NCBI GenBank assembly: GCA_011050685.1
Contig: DRFF01000020.1
Location: forward strand, 1-64,000
From: Aurantimonas coralicida
Lineage (GTDB): Bacteria > Pseudomonadota > Alphaproteobacteria > Rhizobiales > Rhizobiaceae
DNA length: 64,000 nt
Direction of reading: 5' to 3'
Position numbers and translations under genes: made by a program. The notes beneath the pieces are model-generated. The model was given only the letters and a program-made list of their open reading frames with translations. It had not been told where the DNA came from and did not search any database. Positions within the stretch are counted from its first letter, which is position 1. Each line of letters opens with the position of its first letter. This document shows, one piece after another, positions 43,631 through 53,301 of the stretch.

Positions 43631-45507
43631 TGGGCCGGCCCGACAATCAGGCGTTGCTCCTCAAGCCGGAACACCACGGACGGTCCGGGCAAGATGCCGG
43701 TTTTCAGATCCGTGTCGGCGCCCTTTGGATGGGCGTGTACCAGCGTCCCACAGGTCAGGTCGCCCTTCATGACATCATCGGGGATCGCCCAGGGCTCGTC
43801 ATCCAGATTGGCGAAGAGATGCAGGACCGCGCCGCCCTTCAGCACCCAGGCGACGACGAACGCCTTGGAATTATCCGAAACGTGATAGCTGCCGCAATGA
43901 GGCGGAATGTCTTCGAGAAGCGGAACAATGTTTTGCCGACGCTTGGCCAGCAGCACCTTCGTCATGGCGAGACGGCGGGCATAAGTCGGCCGCGACATCA
44001 CCGACCAATCCAGCCGGGAATCACGGAAGGTGGTCTCGGCATTCGGATCGGGGATCAGCTTGCGCGCCTCCTCGTCGCGGAACGCGCCGAACTTCTTGAA
44101 CTCGCTACGGCGGCCTTCCCGCACGACGTCACCGAGTTCGCCGTCGAAATCCGTAAAGAAGCTGAACGGATGGGTGTCGCCATATTCCTCGCCCATGAAC
44201 ATCAAAGGGATCTGCGGCGACAACAGCAGGATGGCCTGGAGGCATTCGTTCACACGGCGCGACGCGAGATCCGTAAGCCGGTCCCCGAAGGCGCGATTGC
44301 CGATCTGGTCGTGGTTCTGCAGGAAATTGACGAAGGCCGTCGGCGGCAGATGGCCGGACGGCTGACCCACCTTACGGTCCCGCGTTTGCGAATGCTGACC
44401 CTGGTACACGAAGCCGGTAGCGAGACACTTGGCCATCTGCTCAACACTGTGGCGCACATAATCGGCGTAGTAGCTCTCCTCTTCATGGGTGGCGAGCACA
44501 TGAGCGCAATGATGAAAATCGTCGTTCCACTCGCCGGAGATAAGCTTGGGCTCGCCCGATGCCCCGCGTTCGATATGCCAGGTGATGTTGCGGTCGTCCT
44601 CGCTGGTGAGATGGACGTGCCGGTCCGGGAACGCCGCCCGTACCCGCGTCGCCAGTTCCTCTACCAACGGCGTCTCCGTCGTGTCCTCGATTGAGTCGAT
44701 GGCGTCGAGGCGAAGCCCGTCGATGCGGTATTCATCCAGCCAATACAGGGCGTTCTCGATCATGAATGCGCGCACCGGCGCCTCGTCATAGGCGATCGCC
44801 GCCCCCCAAGGCGTATGGATTTCCTCGTGGAAGAACTCGGGGGCATACGAATTGATGAAATTCCCATCGGGACCGAAGTGATTGTAGACGACGTCGAGGA
44901 AGACCATCAGCCCGCGCGCATGCGTGGCGTCGACGAGCCGCTTCAGTCCATCGACCCCGCCATATGCCTCATGCGGACAATAGAGCAGTACGCCGTCGTA
45001 GCCCCAGCCCCGCCGGCCGCCGAACTGGGCGACGGGCAGAAGTTCGATCGCGGTCACCCCGACCTCGCGCAGATAGTCGAGCTTGTCGATGACGGCGTCG
45101 AAGGTACCCTCGGGCGTGAACGTGCCGGTATGGAGTTCGTAGAACACCGCTTCCCGCCAGGGCCGTCCGGCCCAGTCGGCCGATTTCCACGCGAAGTCTG
45201 CGGGATCGACCAACTGCGACAGGCCGTGCACGTCGCCTACCTGCGCCCGCGCCGCCGGATCCGGCACCACATTGTCGCCATTCACGCGAAAACCATAGCC
45301 GCCGCCGACCGCGACACGATCCGTGGTGACGCGCCACCAGCCTTCCGCGTCCTTGTCCATGGGGAGAAATTCGAGCGAACCGTCTCCCGTCGCGGCGGCC
45401 AGCTCGATCGATTGCGCGCTGGGAGCCCATAGCCGGAACTCGGTATGATCACCGTGCCGGGCAGTACCCCAGGAGGTTTCGAAGGAAGATCTGTCGCTGC
45501 TTGCCAT
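43627..45507 (-). CDS. treZ: Malto-oligosyltrehalose trehalohydrolase
   Basis: TreZ cuts the alpha-1,4 bond next to the trehalosyl end, releasing free trehalose. The 626-residue protein has an N-terminal CBM48-like domain (TEFRLWAPSAQSIELAA), then the GH13 barrel with FLDVVYNHFGPDGNF, GLRLDAIDSIEDT (nucleophile Asp), HLTSEDDRN (Glu) and FLQNHDQIGNRAFGDRL (third acid). MFMGEEYGDTHPFSFFTDF is diagnostic of TreZ. I chose MASSDRSSFETSWG at 45507; an outer start at 45552 is possible. It is the first gene of treZ-malQ-treY. The 289 bases upstream hold its promoter, but I see no convincing match. Confidence 0.95.
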   Translation of the reverse strand: MASSDRSSFETSWGTARHGDHTEFRLWAPSAQSIELAAATGDGSLEFLPMDKDAEGWWRVTTDRVAVGGGYGFRVNGDNVVPDPAARAQVGDVHGLSQLVDPADFAWKSADWAGRPWREAVFYELHTGTFTPEGTFDAVIDKLDYLREVGVTAIELLPVAQFGGRRGWGYDGVLLYCPHEAYGGVDGLKRLVDATHARGLMVFLDVVYNHFGPDGNFINSYAPEFFHEEIHTPWGAAIAYDEAPVRAFMIENALYWLDEYRIDGLRLDAIDSIEDTTETPLVEELATRVRAAFPDRHVHLTSEDDRNITWHIERGASGEPKLISGEWNDDFHHCAHVLATHEEESYYADYVRHSVEQMAKCLATGFVYQGQHSQTRDRKVGQPSGHLPPTAFVNFLQNHDQIGNRAFGDRLTDLASRRVNECLQAILLLSPQIPLMFMGEEYGDTHPFSFFTDFDGELGDVVREGRRSEFKKFGAFRDEEARKLIPDPNAETTFRDSRLDWSVMSRPTYARRLAMTKVLLAKRRQNIVPLLEDIPPHCGSYHVSDNSKAFVVAWVLKGGAVLHLFANLDDEPWAIPDDVMKGDLTCGTLVHAHPKGADTDLKTGILPGPSVVFRLEEQRLIVGPAQ

Positions 45508-45796
45508 GTCCACGGGCCTGCTACCTGTCTCGTTTCGAGTCCCGGACCGCACGCATCCGCACGCGGGCCGCGATCTGAGGGTCGATCAAAATTCGCGGGA
45601 AAAAGTCAGCGGCGCGCGTCAACTCATCGGCCGTCGCGCGGACCCGCTTCAATCACCCGTCCCATCAAGGCTAATTGGAGCGGCAACGGTTCGTTCCACC
45701 CTCAGGCGCCGTCTATTTTTTCAATGACCAGCGAAATCCAACGTCTCAGGGCCGCCTGATCGCGCCCGCCTCAAGTGGGGAGCGTCATTCCGCCCG

Positions 45797-46876
45797 TCAC
45801 GTCCGCTTGCCGTGACCGATCCGGCCGTGAACCAGATCGTGGATGAAGCCCAGCTTGCCAATGACGACCTCGTTGAGGACGAACGGATAGAGGTCGGAAT
45901 GACCCATCGAGCGATTGAAGGAATTCAGCGCCGCTGAGAGCGCCAGCCAAGCCTCCGCGACTTCCTGGATGGTGATCTGATGGGCGAAGACGTCGAAATT
46001 GATCGTCGTCGTCAGAAGACCTTGGCCGTCAACCCGCGGATCGACCGTCACCCCCCAGCTATTGCCGGTCTCCAGCGTATCGACGATGTGGAAATAATGC
46101 GCCCAGGTCTCAGCAAAATCCTCCCAAGCGTGCGAGCCAGCGTAGGATGAGACGAAAAAGTTCTGCCAGTCGGGCCTCGGCCCGTTGGCGTAATGCGCCT
46201 TCAACGCGTCGCTGTAATCCTGTTCATCGTCGCCGAAGACCGCGCGGCAGGCCTCCAGCGCGCCGCCGTCACGCACCAGGCGGTCCCAGTACCAGTGACC
46301 GACCTCATGCCGGAAATGCCCGAGCAGCGTACGATAGGGCTCGCCCATGGCGGTGCGCCGCTTCTCCCGTTCGGCGTCGTCGGCCTCCGCCAAGGCAATG
46401 GTGATCAGACCATCGTCGTGGCCGGTCATCACCGCCTCGCCGGTCGCGATATCGCTGGAGAGGAATTCGAAGCCAAGCCCCTCGGGATGCTCCTCGCGGG
46501 TTTGCAGCGGCAGGCCGAGCCGCATCGCGGTATAGATCATCCGGTGCTTGGCGCCCTCCATGCGGCGCCACAGCGCAATGTTCTCGGCGTCGGCAAGGTC
46601 GGGTACAGTGACATTGTGCCGACAGGCACCGCAAAGCCCGTCGTCGCTGTCCGCGCCGATCAGCCAGTTGCAGACCCCGTATTGATGGTTCTGGCAATAT
46701 TTCCAGCGCCGTCCCTGCGCATGGTGCCCCGCCTCCACCCACAATCCATCGGCAGGTTCCAGAGCAAGCATCTGGTTCGCCCGCGGCTCGTAGCCGAGCG
46801 CGTGGTTGCAGCGTTCGCAGACGACGTTCTCGAAGAACACCACCTGGGAGCAGGACGGGCAGGAAAACAGCTTCAT
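45797..46876 (-). CDS. Zinc-ribbon zincin-like peptidase (DUF2248/PF10005-type)
   Basis: This 359-residue protein begins with two zinc-ribbon units: Cys6, Cys9, Cys20 and Cys23, then Cys61, Cys69, Cys82 and Cys85. Further on RHEVGHWYWDRL gives HEVGH at residues 190-194, a metallopeptidase zinc site. AWEDFAETWAHYFHIVDTLET near residue 275 probably supplies the third ligand, as in other zincins. No signal peptide is present, so it acts in the cytosol. The family is uncharacterised. It is transcribed away from the transglutaminase-DUF2126 gene from a shared 197-base gap. I chose ATG 46876, where the ribbon begins. Confidence 0.82.
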   Translation of the reverse strand: MKLFSCPSCSQVVFFENVVCERCNHALGYEPRANQMLALEPADGLWVEAGHHAQGRRWKYCQNHQYGVCNWLIGADSDDGLCGACRHNVTVPDLADAENIALWRRMEGAKHRMIYTAMRLGLPLQTREEHPEGLGFEFLSSDIATGEAVMTGHDDGLITIALAEADDAEREKRRTAMGEPYRTLLGHFRHEVGHWYWDRLVRDGGALEACRAVFGDDEQDYSDALKAHYANGPRPDWQNFFVSSYAGSHAWEDFAETWAHYFHIVDTLETGNSWGVTVDPRVDGQGLLTTTINFDVFAHQITIQEVAEAWLALSAALNSFNRSMGHSDLYPFVLNEVVIGKLGFIHDLVHGRIGHGKRT

Positions 46877-47073
46877 GATGTCATATCCCAAAATGCTTCT
46901 TGCGCCAGCAGTGCCGCGCCCATGAATACGCGAACGACCCGGTGGTTCGGGACGCACGAGGGCGATGAAGAGCCCTTCCCGCCCCTTGCGCCGGGCCGGA
47001 CGGTTTGCCGGGCGGCGCCAAAGCCCTATTGTCCAATGGCCGTCCCGCCGGACCCGGTCCAACGAAAGCCCCG

Positions 47074-50000
47074 ATGTCGATCCTCGCAGCCCTTCACCAC
47101 GTGACCCACTACCGCTATGATCGGCCTGTGCGGCTAGGCCCGCAGGTGGTGCGGTTGCGGCCAGCGCCCCATTCGCGAACGAAGGTCCCGTCCTATTCGC
47201 TGAAGGTCCTGCCCGAGCCGCACTTCGTCAACTGGCAGCAGGACCCCTTTGGCAACTATCTGGCGCGGTTCGTGTTCCCCGAGCCGGCGACCGAATTTCG
47301 CATCGTGGTCGACCTCGTCGCCGACATGACCGTCTACAATCCCTTCGACTTCTTCGTCGAGGAGGCCGCCGAGGCGTGGCCGTTCGCTTATGAAGAGCCG
47401 CTGAAAACCGATCTGGCGGCCTATCTCGACGCCGAGCCCGCCGGGCCGCTGCTGACCCGTTATCTGGAAGAACTCGACCGCAGCGAGACGCACACGGTCG
47501 ATTTCCTGGTCGGGCTCAACCGCTCGCTCGAACAGAAGATCGACTATCTGGTGCGAATGGAACCGGGCGTCCAGACGCCCGAGGAGACGCTCGAACACGG
47601 TTCCGGCTCCTGCCGGGACACCTCCTGGCTGCTGGTCCAGATCATGCGCCATCTCGGCTTCGCGGCCAGGTTCGTCTCCGGCTACCTGATCCAGTTGAAA
47701 CCCGACACGGTGGCGCTCGACGGCCCCACCGGCACCGACGTCGATTTCACCGATCTGCACGCCTGGGCGGAGGTGTATCTGCCGGGCGCCGGCTGGATCG
47801 GGCTTGACCCGACATCCGGGCTGATGACCGGCGAAAGCCACGTTCCGCTTGCCGCCACACCGCATTTTCGTTCGGCCGCGCCGATCACCGGCGCCGTCAG
47901 CTTCGCCGAGGTCGAATTCGACTTCGAGATGACGGTGGACCGCATCGCCGAGCGGCCGCGCGTCTCGCATCCGTTTTCCGAAGAGAGTTGGCAGGCTCTC
48001 GACGCACTTGGCGAGCGGGTCGATGCCGATCTCGTGGCCGGCGATGTCCGGCTGACCATGGGGGGCGAGCCGACCTTCGTGTCGATCGACGATTTCGAAT
48101 CGGCCGAGTGGAACGCCGACGCGACCGGACCGATGAAGCGCGGCCTCGCCGACGATCTCATCCGGCGCCTGCGCGACCGTTTCGCGCCCGGCGGGTTCCT
48201 GCATTACGGCCAGGGCAAATGGTATCCGGGCGAGACCCTGCCGCGCTGGACCTTCTCGCTCTACTGGCGCAAGGACGGCGTGCCGGTGTGGAAAAACGCC
48301 GACCTCGTCGCCCGCGAGACCGACGCGCAGCCGGTCGGCGCCAAAGAGGCGGAACGCCTCTCGCGCAAGGTCGCCGAAGTTCTCGGCATCGATCCGGATT
48401 ATGCCGCCCCGGCTTTCGAGGATTCGGCCTATTGGCTGGCCCGCGAGGCGCAGCTTCCCGAAAACGTCGAGCCGACCGATTCCAAGCTGGAAGACCGCGA
48501 GGAGCGCGCGCGTCTGGCCAAGGTCTTCGATCGCGGCCTGTCGCAGCCGGCCGGCTACGTGTTGCCGGTCCAGGCCTGGCAAGCGAGAGGCAATATCCGC
48601 TGGCAATCGGAACGCTGGACGACCCGCCGCGGGCATCTGTTTCTCGCGCCCGGCGACAGCGCCCTCGGCTATCGCCTGCCGCTCGGCGCCATCCCGCATC
48701 TCGACGACGAGGATTATCCCTACACCCATCCGGCCGACCCAATGCAGCCCTTCCCGCCGCTGCCGCCGCAGAACCGCACCCAATACGGGCGCGTCGAAAT
48801 GCAGCCGCGGCGGGGCAGTGGCGACGATCGCCGGACGATGGCCGAGCCTGTCTCAACCAACGATGGATCGCCAACCGGTCGCCCGTCGACCGCCGCCGGC
48901 GCGCCAGACGCGTCGCCGACCGAGATCGAAGGCTCCGTGCGCACCGCGCTGGCGATCGAACCGCGCGACGGCAAGCTCTGCGTCTTCATGCCGCCGCTGG
49001 AGACGGTCGAATCCTATCTCGACCTGCTCGGCGCGGTCGAGGACGTGGCCGAAACCGAAGGTCTGCCGCTGCAGATCGAGGGCTACCCACCGCCGGAAGA
49101 TCCCCGACTCAACGTCATTCGCGTCGCGCCGGACCCCGGCGTCATCGAGGTGAACGTCCACCCGTCTGCCTCATGGCGCGATAGCGTCGACATCACCACG
49201 GCGGTCTACGAGGAAGCGCGGCTATCGCGTCTCGGCACCAACAAGTTCTTGATCGACGGCAAGCACGCCGGCACGGGCGGCGGCAACCATGTGGTCGTCG
49301 GCGGCGCGACACCACTGGATTCGCCGTTCCTGCGCCGGCCCGACCTGTTGAAGTCGCTGGTCCTCTACTGGCAGCGCCACCCGTCCCTGTCCTATCTGTT
49401 CTCCGGCCTGTTCATCGGACCGACCAGCCAGGCGCCGCGCATCGACGAGGCCAGGCACGATCAGCTCTACGAGCTGGAGATCGCCATGGCGCAGATCCCG
49501 GCCGAGTCGTCGCTCGTTCCGCCGTGGATGACCGACCGGCTGTTCCGCAACCTTTTGATCGACGTCACCGGCAACACCCACCGCGCCGAAATCTGCATCG
49601 ATAAGCTGTTTTCGCCGGACGGGCCGACCGGCCGCCTCGGGTTGGTCGAGTTCCGCGGCTTCGAGATGCCGCCAGAAGCCCGCATGAGCCTTGCCCAGCA
49701 ATTGCTGATCCGGGCGCTGATCGCAAAGTTCTGGAAGTCGCCTCAGACCGGCAAGTTCGTCCGCTGGGGCACCACACTGCACGATCGCTTCATGCTGCCG
49801 GAATTCGTCTGGCAGGACTTTCTGGACGTCCTCGCCGATCTCGGCGACGCCGGCTATCCGATGCGGCCCGAATGGTTCGAGGCGCAGGCCGAGTTCCGCT
49901 TTCCGTTCTGCGGCAAGATTGAGCGCGGCGGCGTCACGCTCGAACTGCGTCAGGCGCTGGAACCGTGGCATGTGATGGGCGAGACCGGCGCGATCGGCGG

Positions 50001-50451
50001 CACGGTCCGCTTCGTCGACTCCTCGGTCGAGCGCCTGCAGGTCAAGATGACGAATTTCGATCCGGCCCGGCACATGGTGACCTGCAACGGCCGCGAAGTG
50101 CCGCTAACGGCGACGGGCAGCGGTAAAGACGCCGTTGCCAGCGTCCGCTACAAGGCGTGGCAGCCGGCCTCGGGCCTCCACCCGACGATCCCCGTCGACG
50201 CACCGCTGACCTTCGACATCTACGATCGCTGGTCGAAGCGCTCCCTGGGGGGATGCATCTACCATGTCGCGCATCCGGGCGGGCTCAACTACGACGTCTT
50301 CCCGGTCAATTCCTACGAGGCAGAGGCGCGCCGGCTCGCGCGGTTCGAGGACATCGGCCATACGCCCGGCAGCTTCGAGCCGGCCGCCGAGGCGCCGAAC
50401 CCGACCTTCCCGATGACGCTGGACCTGCGCCGCCCCCAAGGACTGGCTTGA
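47074..50451 (+). CDS. Transglutaminase-like protease fused to DUF2126 (GS-like ligase)
   Basis: This is a 1125-residue fusion. Residues 1-90 are the transglutaminase N-terminal domain ([25 protein letters not shown]). The papain-like core has Cys180 in [12 protein letters not shown], His229 in [10 protein letters not shown] and Asp245 in GLDPTSG, a complete catalytic triad. From about residue 330 comes DUF2126: [24 protein letters not shown] at residues 733-744 and EFRGFEMPP at 859-867, which resemble nucleotide- and metal-binding strands of glutamine-synthetase-like amide ligases. There is no signal peptide. Partners often seen elsewhere, the alpha-E protein and the permuted ATP-grasp, are absent here. 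The function is unknown; forming or removing isopeptide tags is an inference. Confidence 0.85.
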   Translation: MSILAALHHVTHYRYDRPVRLGPQVVRLRPAPHSRTKVPSYSLKVLPEPHFVNWQQDPFGNYLARFVFPEPATEFRIVVDLVADMTVYNPFDFFVEEAAEAWPFAYEEPLKTDLAAYLDAEPAGPLLTRYLEELDRSETHTVDFLVGLNRSLEQKIDYLVRMEPGVQTPEETLEHGSGSCRDTSWLLVQIMRHLGFAARFVSGYLIQLKPDTVALDGPTGTDVDFTDLHAWAEVYLPGAGWIGLDPTSGLMTGESHVPLAATPHFRSAAPITGAVSFAEVEFDFEMTVDRIAERPRVSHPFSEESWQALDALGERVDADLVAGDVRLTMGGEPTFVSIDDFESAEWNADATGPMKRGLADDLIRRLRDRFAPGGFLHYGQGKWYPGETLPRWTFSLYWRKDGVPVWKNADLVARETDAQPVGAKEAERLSRKVAEVLGIDPDYAAPAFEDSAYWLAREAQLPENVEPTDSKLEDREERARLAKVFDRGLSQPAGYVLPVQAWQARGNIRWQSERWTTRRGHLFLAPGDSALGYRLPLGAIPHLDDEDYPYTHPADPMQPFPPLPPQNRTQYGRVEMQPRRGSGDDRRTMAEPVSTNDGSPTGRPSTAAGAPDASPTEIEGSVRTALAIEPRDGKLCVFMPPLETVESYLDLLGAVEDVAETEGLPLQIEGYPPPEDPRLNVIRVAPDPGVIEVNVHPSASWRDSVDITTAVYEEARLSRLGTNKFLIDGKHAGTGGGNHVVVGGATPLDSPFLRRPDLLKSLVLYWQRHPSLSYLFSGLFIGPTSQAPRIDEARHDQLYELEIAMAQIPAESSLVPPWMTDRLFRNLLIDVTGNTHRAEICIDKLFSPDGPTGRLGLVEFRGFEMPPEARMSLAQQLLIRALIAKFWKSPQTGKFVRWGTTLHDRFMLPEFVWQDFLDVLADLGDAGYPMRPEWFEAQAEFRFPFCGKIERGGVTLELRQALEPWHVMGETGAIGGTVRFVDSSVERLQVKMTNFDPARHMVTCNGREVPLTATGSGKDAVASVRYKAWQPASGLHPTIPVDAPLTFDIYDRWSKRSLGGCIYHVAHPGGLNYDVFPVNSYEAEARRLARFEDIGHTPGSFEPAAEAPNPTFPMTLDLRRPQGLA

Positions 50452-50516
50452 TCATGTCAGCCGAGCGCTGAGAGCGCGTTTGGCGCCGCCTTTAAAATAA
50501 TCGATCGGAGTGGCTC

Positions 50517-51056
50517 TTGATATTCGATAGCTGGTACGACTTGTGGCAAATCCTGGTGACCGGCATTCTCGCTTACGCCGGGCTGGTTTTGCTCCTGCGA
50601 ACCACCGGCAAGCGCACGCTGTCGAAGATGAACGCCTTCGACCTAGTGGTCACTGTCGCGTTGGGCTCGATCCTGGCGTCGGTGATCTTGAACAAGGACA
50701 CCTCACTGTCTGAGGGCCTGTTCGCCTTTGTCCTCCTTTGCGGCCTGCAATACGCGGTCGCATGGACGTCGCTGCGGTGGAAGCCGGTTCAAAACCTCGT
50801 CAAGGCGGAGCCGACACTGCTGTTCTTCGACGGCCGTTTTCTATCGGCCATGCTCTCGAAGGAACGGGTCACGGAGCAGGAGGTCCTGGCGGCGATCCGG
50901 TCGCAAGGGACCGCCGACCTCGCCAATGTACGGGCCGTCGTGCTGGAGACGGACGGCTCGTTCAGCGTTGTGGTCGCCCCGCATGGTTCGCCTCTCACCA
51001 CGCTCCGCCATGTGCAGGGCAGTCCGGACGGAGTGTCACCCCCGTCCGAGGTCTAA
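50517..51056 (+). CDS. YetF/DUF421-type membrane protein
   Basis: This 179-residue protein has three N-terminal membrane helices (about residues 10-30, 45-60 and 66-86) with RTTGKRTLSKMNAFDLVVTVALGSILAS, the DUF421 signature. A cytosolic alpha/beta domain follows, including PTLLFFDGRFLSAMLSKERVTEQEVLAAIRSQG, typical of the C-terminal YetF region. Family members are linked to stress or sporulation in other bacteria but have no proven biochemistry. The start is TTG at 50517, with GGAG 7 bases upstream. It follows the transglutaminase gene by 65 bases on the same strand and may be co-transcribed with it. Confidence 0.85.
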   Translation: MIFDSWYDLWQILVTGILAYAGLVLLLRTTGKRTLSKMNAFDLVVTVALGSILASVILNKDTSLSEGLFAFVLLCGLQYAVAWTSLRWKPVQNLVKAEPTLLFFDGRFLSAMLSKERVTEQEVLAAIRSQGTADLANVRAVVLETDGSFSVVVAPHGSPLTTLRHVQGSPDGVSPPSEV

Positions 51057-51075
51057 GACTGCCTTGCCAACAGCG

Positions 51076-53301
51076 TCAACCCTCCTGGACAAGCACGATG
51101 GTCGCCAAAGGCGGCAGGGTCAGCGACACCGAATAGGGGCGGCCATGGACTGAGTGTTCCTCGGCTTCCTTGCCGCCGAGATTGCCGACATTCGAGCCGC
51201 CGTAGATCTCCGCGTCGGTGTTCAGCCGCTCCACCCACTTGCCGCCTGACGGAACGCCAATCCGGTAGTCGTGTCGTGGCATCGGCGTGAAGTTGGAGAC
51301 GACGAGCACCGGCTTGTCGTCGCGGTCCTTGCGCAGGAAGGCAATCACGCTCTGCTCGACATTCGATGTGTCGACCCACTCGAAACCGGCGGGATCGCAG
51401 TCGAGTTGGTGGAGCGCGGGGATCTCCCGGTACATGGCGTTGAGATCGCGCACGAGGCGTTGGACGCCCTTGTGCTCGGTGTATTCGAGCAGATGCCAGT
51501 CGAGCGACAGATCGTGGTTCCACTCCCGCGACTGGCCGAACTCGCCCCCCATGAAGATGAGCTTCTTGCCCGGATGCGTCCACATGAAGCCAAAATAGGC
51601 CCTGAGATTGGCGAATTTCTGCCATTGGTCGCCGGGCATCTTGCCGAGCAAAGAGCCCTTTCCGTAAACCACTTCATCGTGGCTGAGCGGCAGGATGAAA
51701 TTCTCCGAATAGGCATAGACCATGCCGAAGGTCATCTGGTGATGGTGATAGCGCCGATGCACCGGTTCCTTGGACATGAATTCGAGCGTGTCGTGCATCC
51801 AGCCCATGTTCCATTTGAAGTGGAAACCGAGGCCGCCGGCGAAGGTCGGCTTGGAGACGTCAGGGAAGGCGGTCGACTCCTCGGCATGGGTGGTTGCCTT
51901 CGGATAATACTCGCCGACCCGCTCGTTGGTGTCCTTCAGGAACGCCATCGCCTCGAGGTTTTCGCGTCCGCCATGGATGTTGGGCTCCCACTCGCCATGC
52001 TCGCGCGAATAGTCGAGATAGAGCATCGAGGCGACGGCATCGACGCGCAGCCCGTCGATGTGGAAGCGGTCGAGCCAGTAGAGCCCGTTGGCGACGAGGT
52101 AGTTGTCGATCTCCGGCCGTCCGTAATTGTAGATCAGCGTATCCCAGTCCTTGTGGAAGCCGCGGCGTGGGTCGGGATGTTCGTAGAGCGCGGTCCCGTC
52201 GAACTGGCCGAGGCCGTGGATATCGGTCGGGAAGTGCCCCGGGACCCAGTCGAGCAGCACACCGATGCCGGCCTGGTGCAGCGCGTCGACGAGGCGGGCG
52301 AAGGCCTCGGGCGAGCCGTAGCGGGACGTCGGAGCATAAAGCCCGATCGGCTGGTAGCCCCATGAGCCATAGAAGGGATGTTCGGAGACCGGCAGGAACT
52401 CCACATGGGTAAAGCCCATGTCCTTCACATAGGACACGAGCTCATCGGCCAGAGCGTCGTAGGTGAGGAAGCTGTTGTCGTCGCCCCGTCGCCATGAGCC
52501 CAGATGCACCTCGTAGATCGAGATGGGCTTTTCGCGATCCTGCCAGTCGGCGCCATGCTTCTGGAATTCGCCGTCCTGCCAGTCGTGCTCGACCAGCCCT
52601 TCCACGACGGAGGCCGTCGACGGCGCCGCCTCTTGCAGGAAACCGACGGGATCGGCCTTCAGCGGCATGATATTGCCGTCCGGCCCGGTCAGTTCGTATT
52701 TGTAGACCTCGCCCTTACCGACGCCGGGAACGAACAGCTCCCAGACCCCGCACTCGTGGCGCTTGCGCATGACGTGACGGCGGCCGTCCCAGGAATTGAA
52801 GTTGCCGACCACCGACACCCGACGCGCACTCGGCGCGAGCACGGCGAAGGCCGTTCCCTCGACGCCGTCCATCGTGGTGGGATGGGCGCCGAGCTTTTCG
52901 TAAAGCCGGTAGTGATTGCCTTCGTTGAGAAGATAGACGTCCTGTTCGCCCAGGATGGTTCCGAAGCGATAGACGTCCTCCTCCTTCCAATGGTCGCCGC
53001 CATGGGCGTATTGCAGTCGATAGACGTCGCCGGGCTTGAGGCCTTTGACGAAACCGGAATGAAAGCCCGCGGGACCGAAGCGTTCGAGCTCGCCAAGGAC
53101 CTTGCCCTGGCTATCGACGACGGCCGCCGCTTCGGCGCCGGGCCGAAAGACCCGCACAATGGAGCCGCCCTGGACCGGCCGCGGCCCAAGCACGGCGAAG
53201 GGATCGCCATGCACGCCGCGACCGATCTCATGTGCTTCGTGCTCGTCCGGGCGATGGTCGACCAGGGCCGCTCCACCGCTCTTTTGTGCCGTCTTGTTCA
53301 T
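51076..53301 (-). CDS. glgB: 1,4-alpha-glucan branching enzyme
   Basis: GlgB makes alpha-1,6 branches in glycogen or related glucan. The 741-residue protein has an N-terminal extension with [19 protein letters not shown], a CBM48 domain ([23 protein letters not shown]), and a GH13 barrel with [27 protein letters not shown] (nucleophile Asp), HAEESTAFP (Glu) and [20 protein letters not shown]. Length and motifs are complete. The ATG overlaps the treS/pep2 stop by 4 bases, making glgE-treS/pep2-glgB an operon. In the GlgE pathway, GlgB branches the linear chains built by GlgE. Confidence 0.97.
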   Translation of the reverse strand: MNKTAQKSGGAALVDHRPDEHEAHEIGRGVHGDPFAVLGPRPVQGGSIVRVFRPGAEAAAVVDSQGKVLGELERFGPAGFHSGFVKGLKPGDVYRLQYAHGGDHWKEEDVYRFGTILGEQDVYLLNEGNHYRLYEKLGAHPTTMDGVEGTAFAVLAPSARRVSVVGNFNSWDGRRHVMRKRHECGVWELFVPGVGKGEVYKYELTGPDGNIMPLKADPVGFLQEAAPSTASVVEGLVEHDWQDGEFQKHGADWQDREKPISIYEVHLGSWRRGDDNSFLTYDALADELVSYVKDMGFTHVEFLPVSEHPFYGSWGYQPIGLYAPTSRYGSPEAFARLVDALHQAGIGVLLDWVPGHFPTDIHGLGQFDGTALYEHPDPRRGFHKDWDTLIYNYGRPEIDNYLVANGLYWLDRFHIDGLRVDAVASMLYLDYSREHGEWEPNIHGGRENLEAMAFLKDTNERVGEYYPKATTHAEESTAFPDVSKPTFAGGLGFHFKWNMGWMHDTLEFMSKEPVHRRYHHHQMTFGMVYAYSENFILPLSHDEVVYGKGSLLGKMPGDQWQKFANLRAYFGFMWTHPGKKLIFMGGEFGQSREWNHDLSLDWHLLEYTEHKGVQRLVRDLNAMYREIPALHQLDCDPAGFEWVDTSNVEQSVIAFLRKDRDDKPVLVVSNFTPMPRHDYRIGVPSGGKWVERLNTDAEIYGGSNVGNLGGKEAEEHSVHGRPYSVSLTLPPLATIVLVQEG

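Noticed and set aside
45640-45720. EcfG-like promoter before treZ
   Set aside because: GGAAC occurs on the minus strand, but CGTT follows after only four bases and the 16-17 base position has no match.
47005-47073. Earlier start for the transglutaminase-DUF2126 gene
   Set aside because: The extra 23 residues (Pro/Gly/Ala-rich) do not resemble the family, whose first strand begins at [15 protein letters not shown] used the ATG at 47074.
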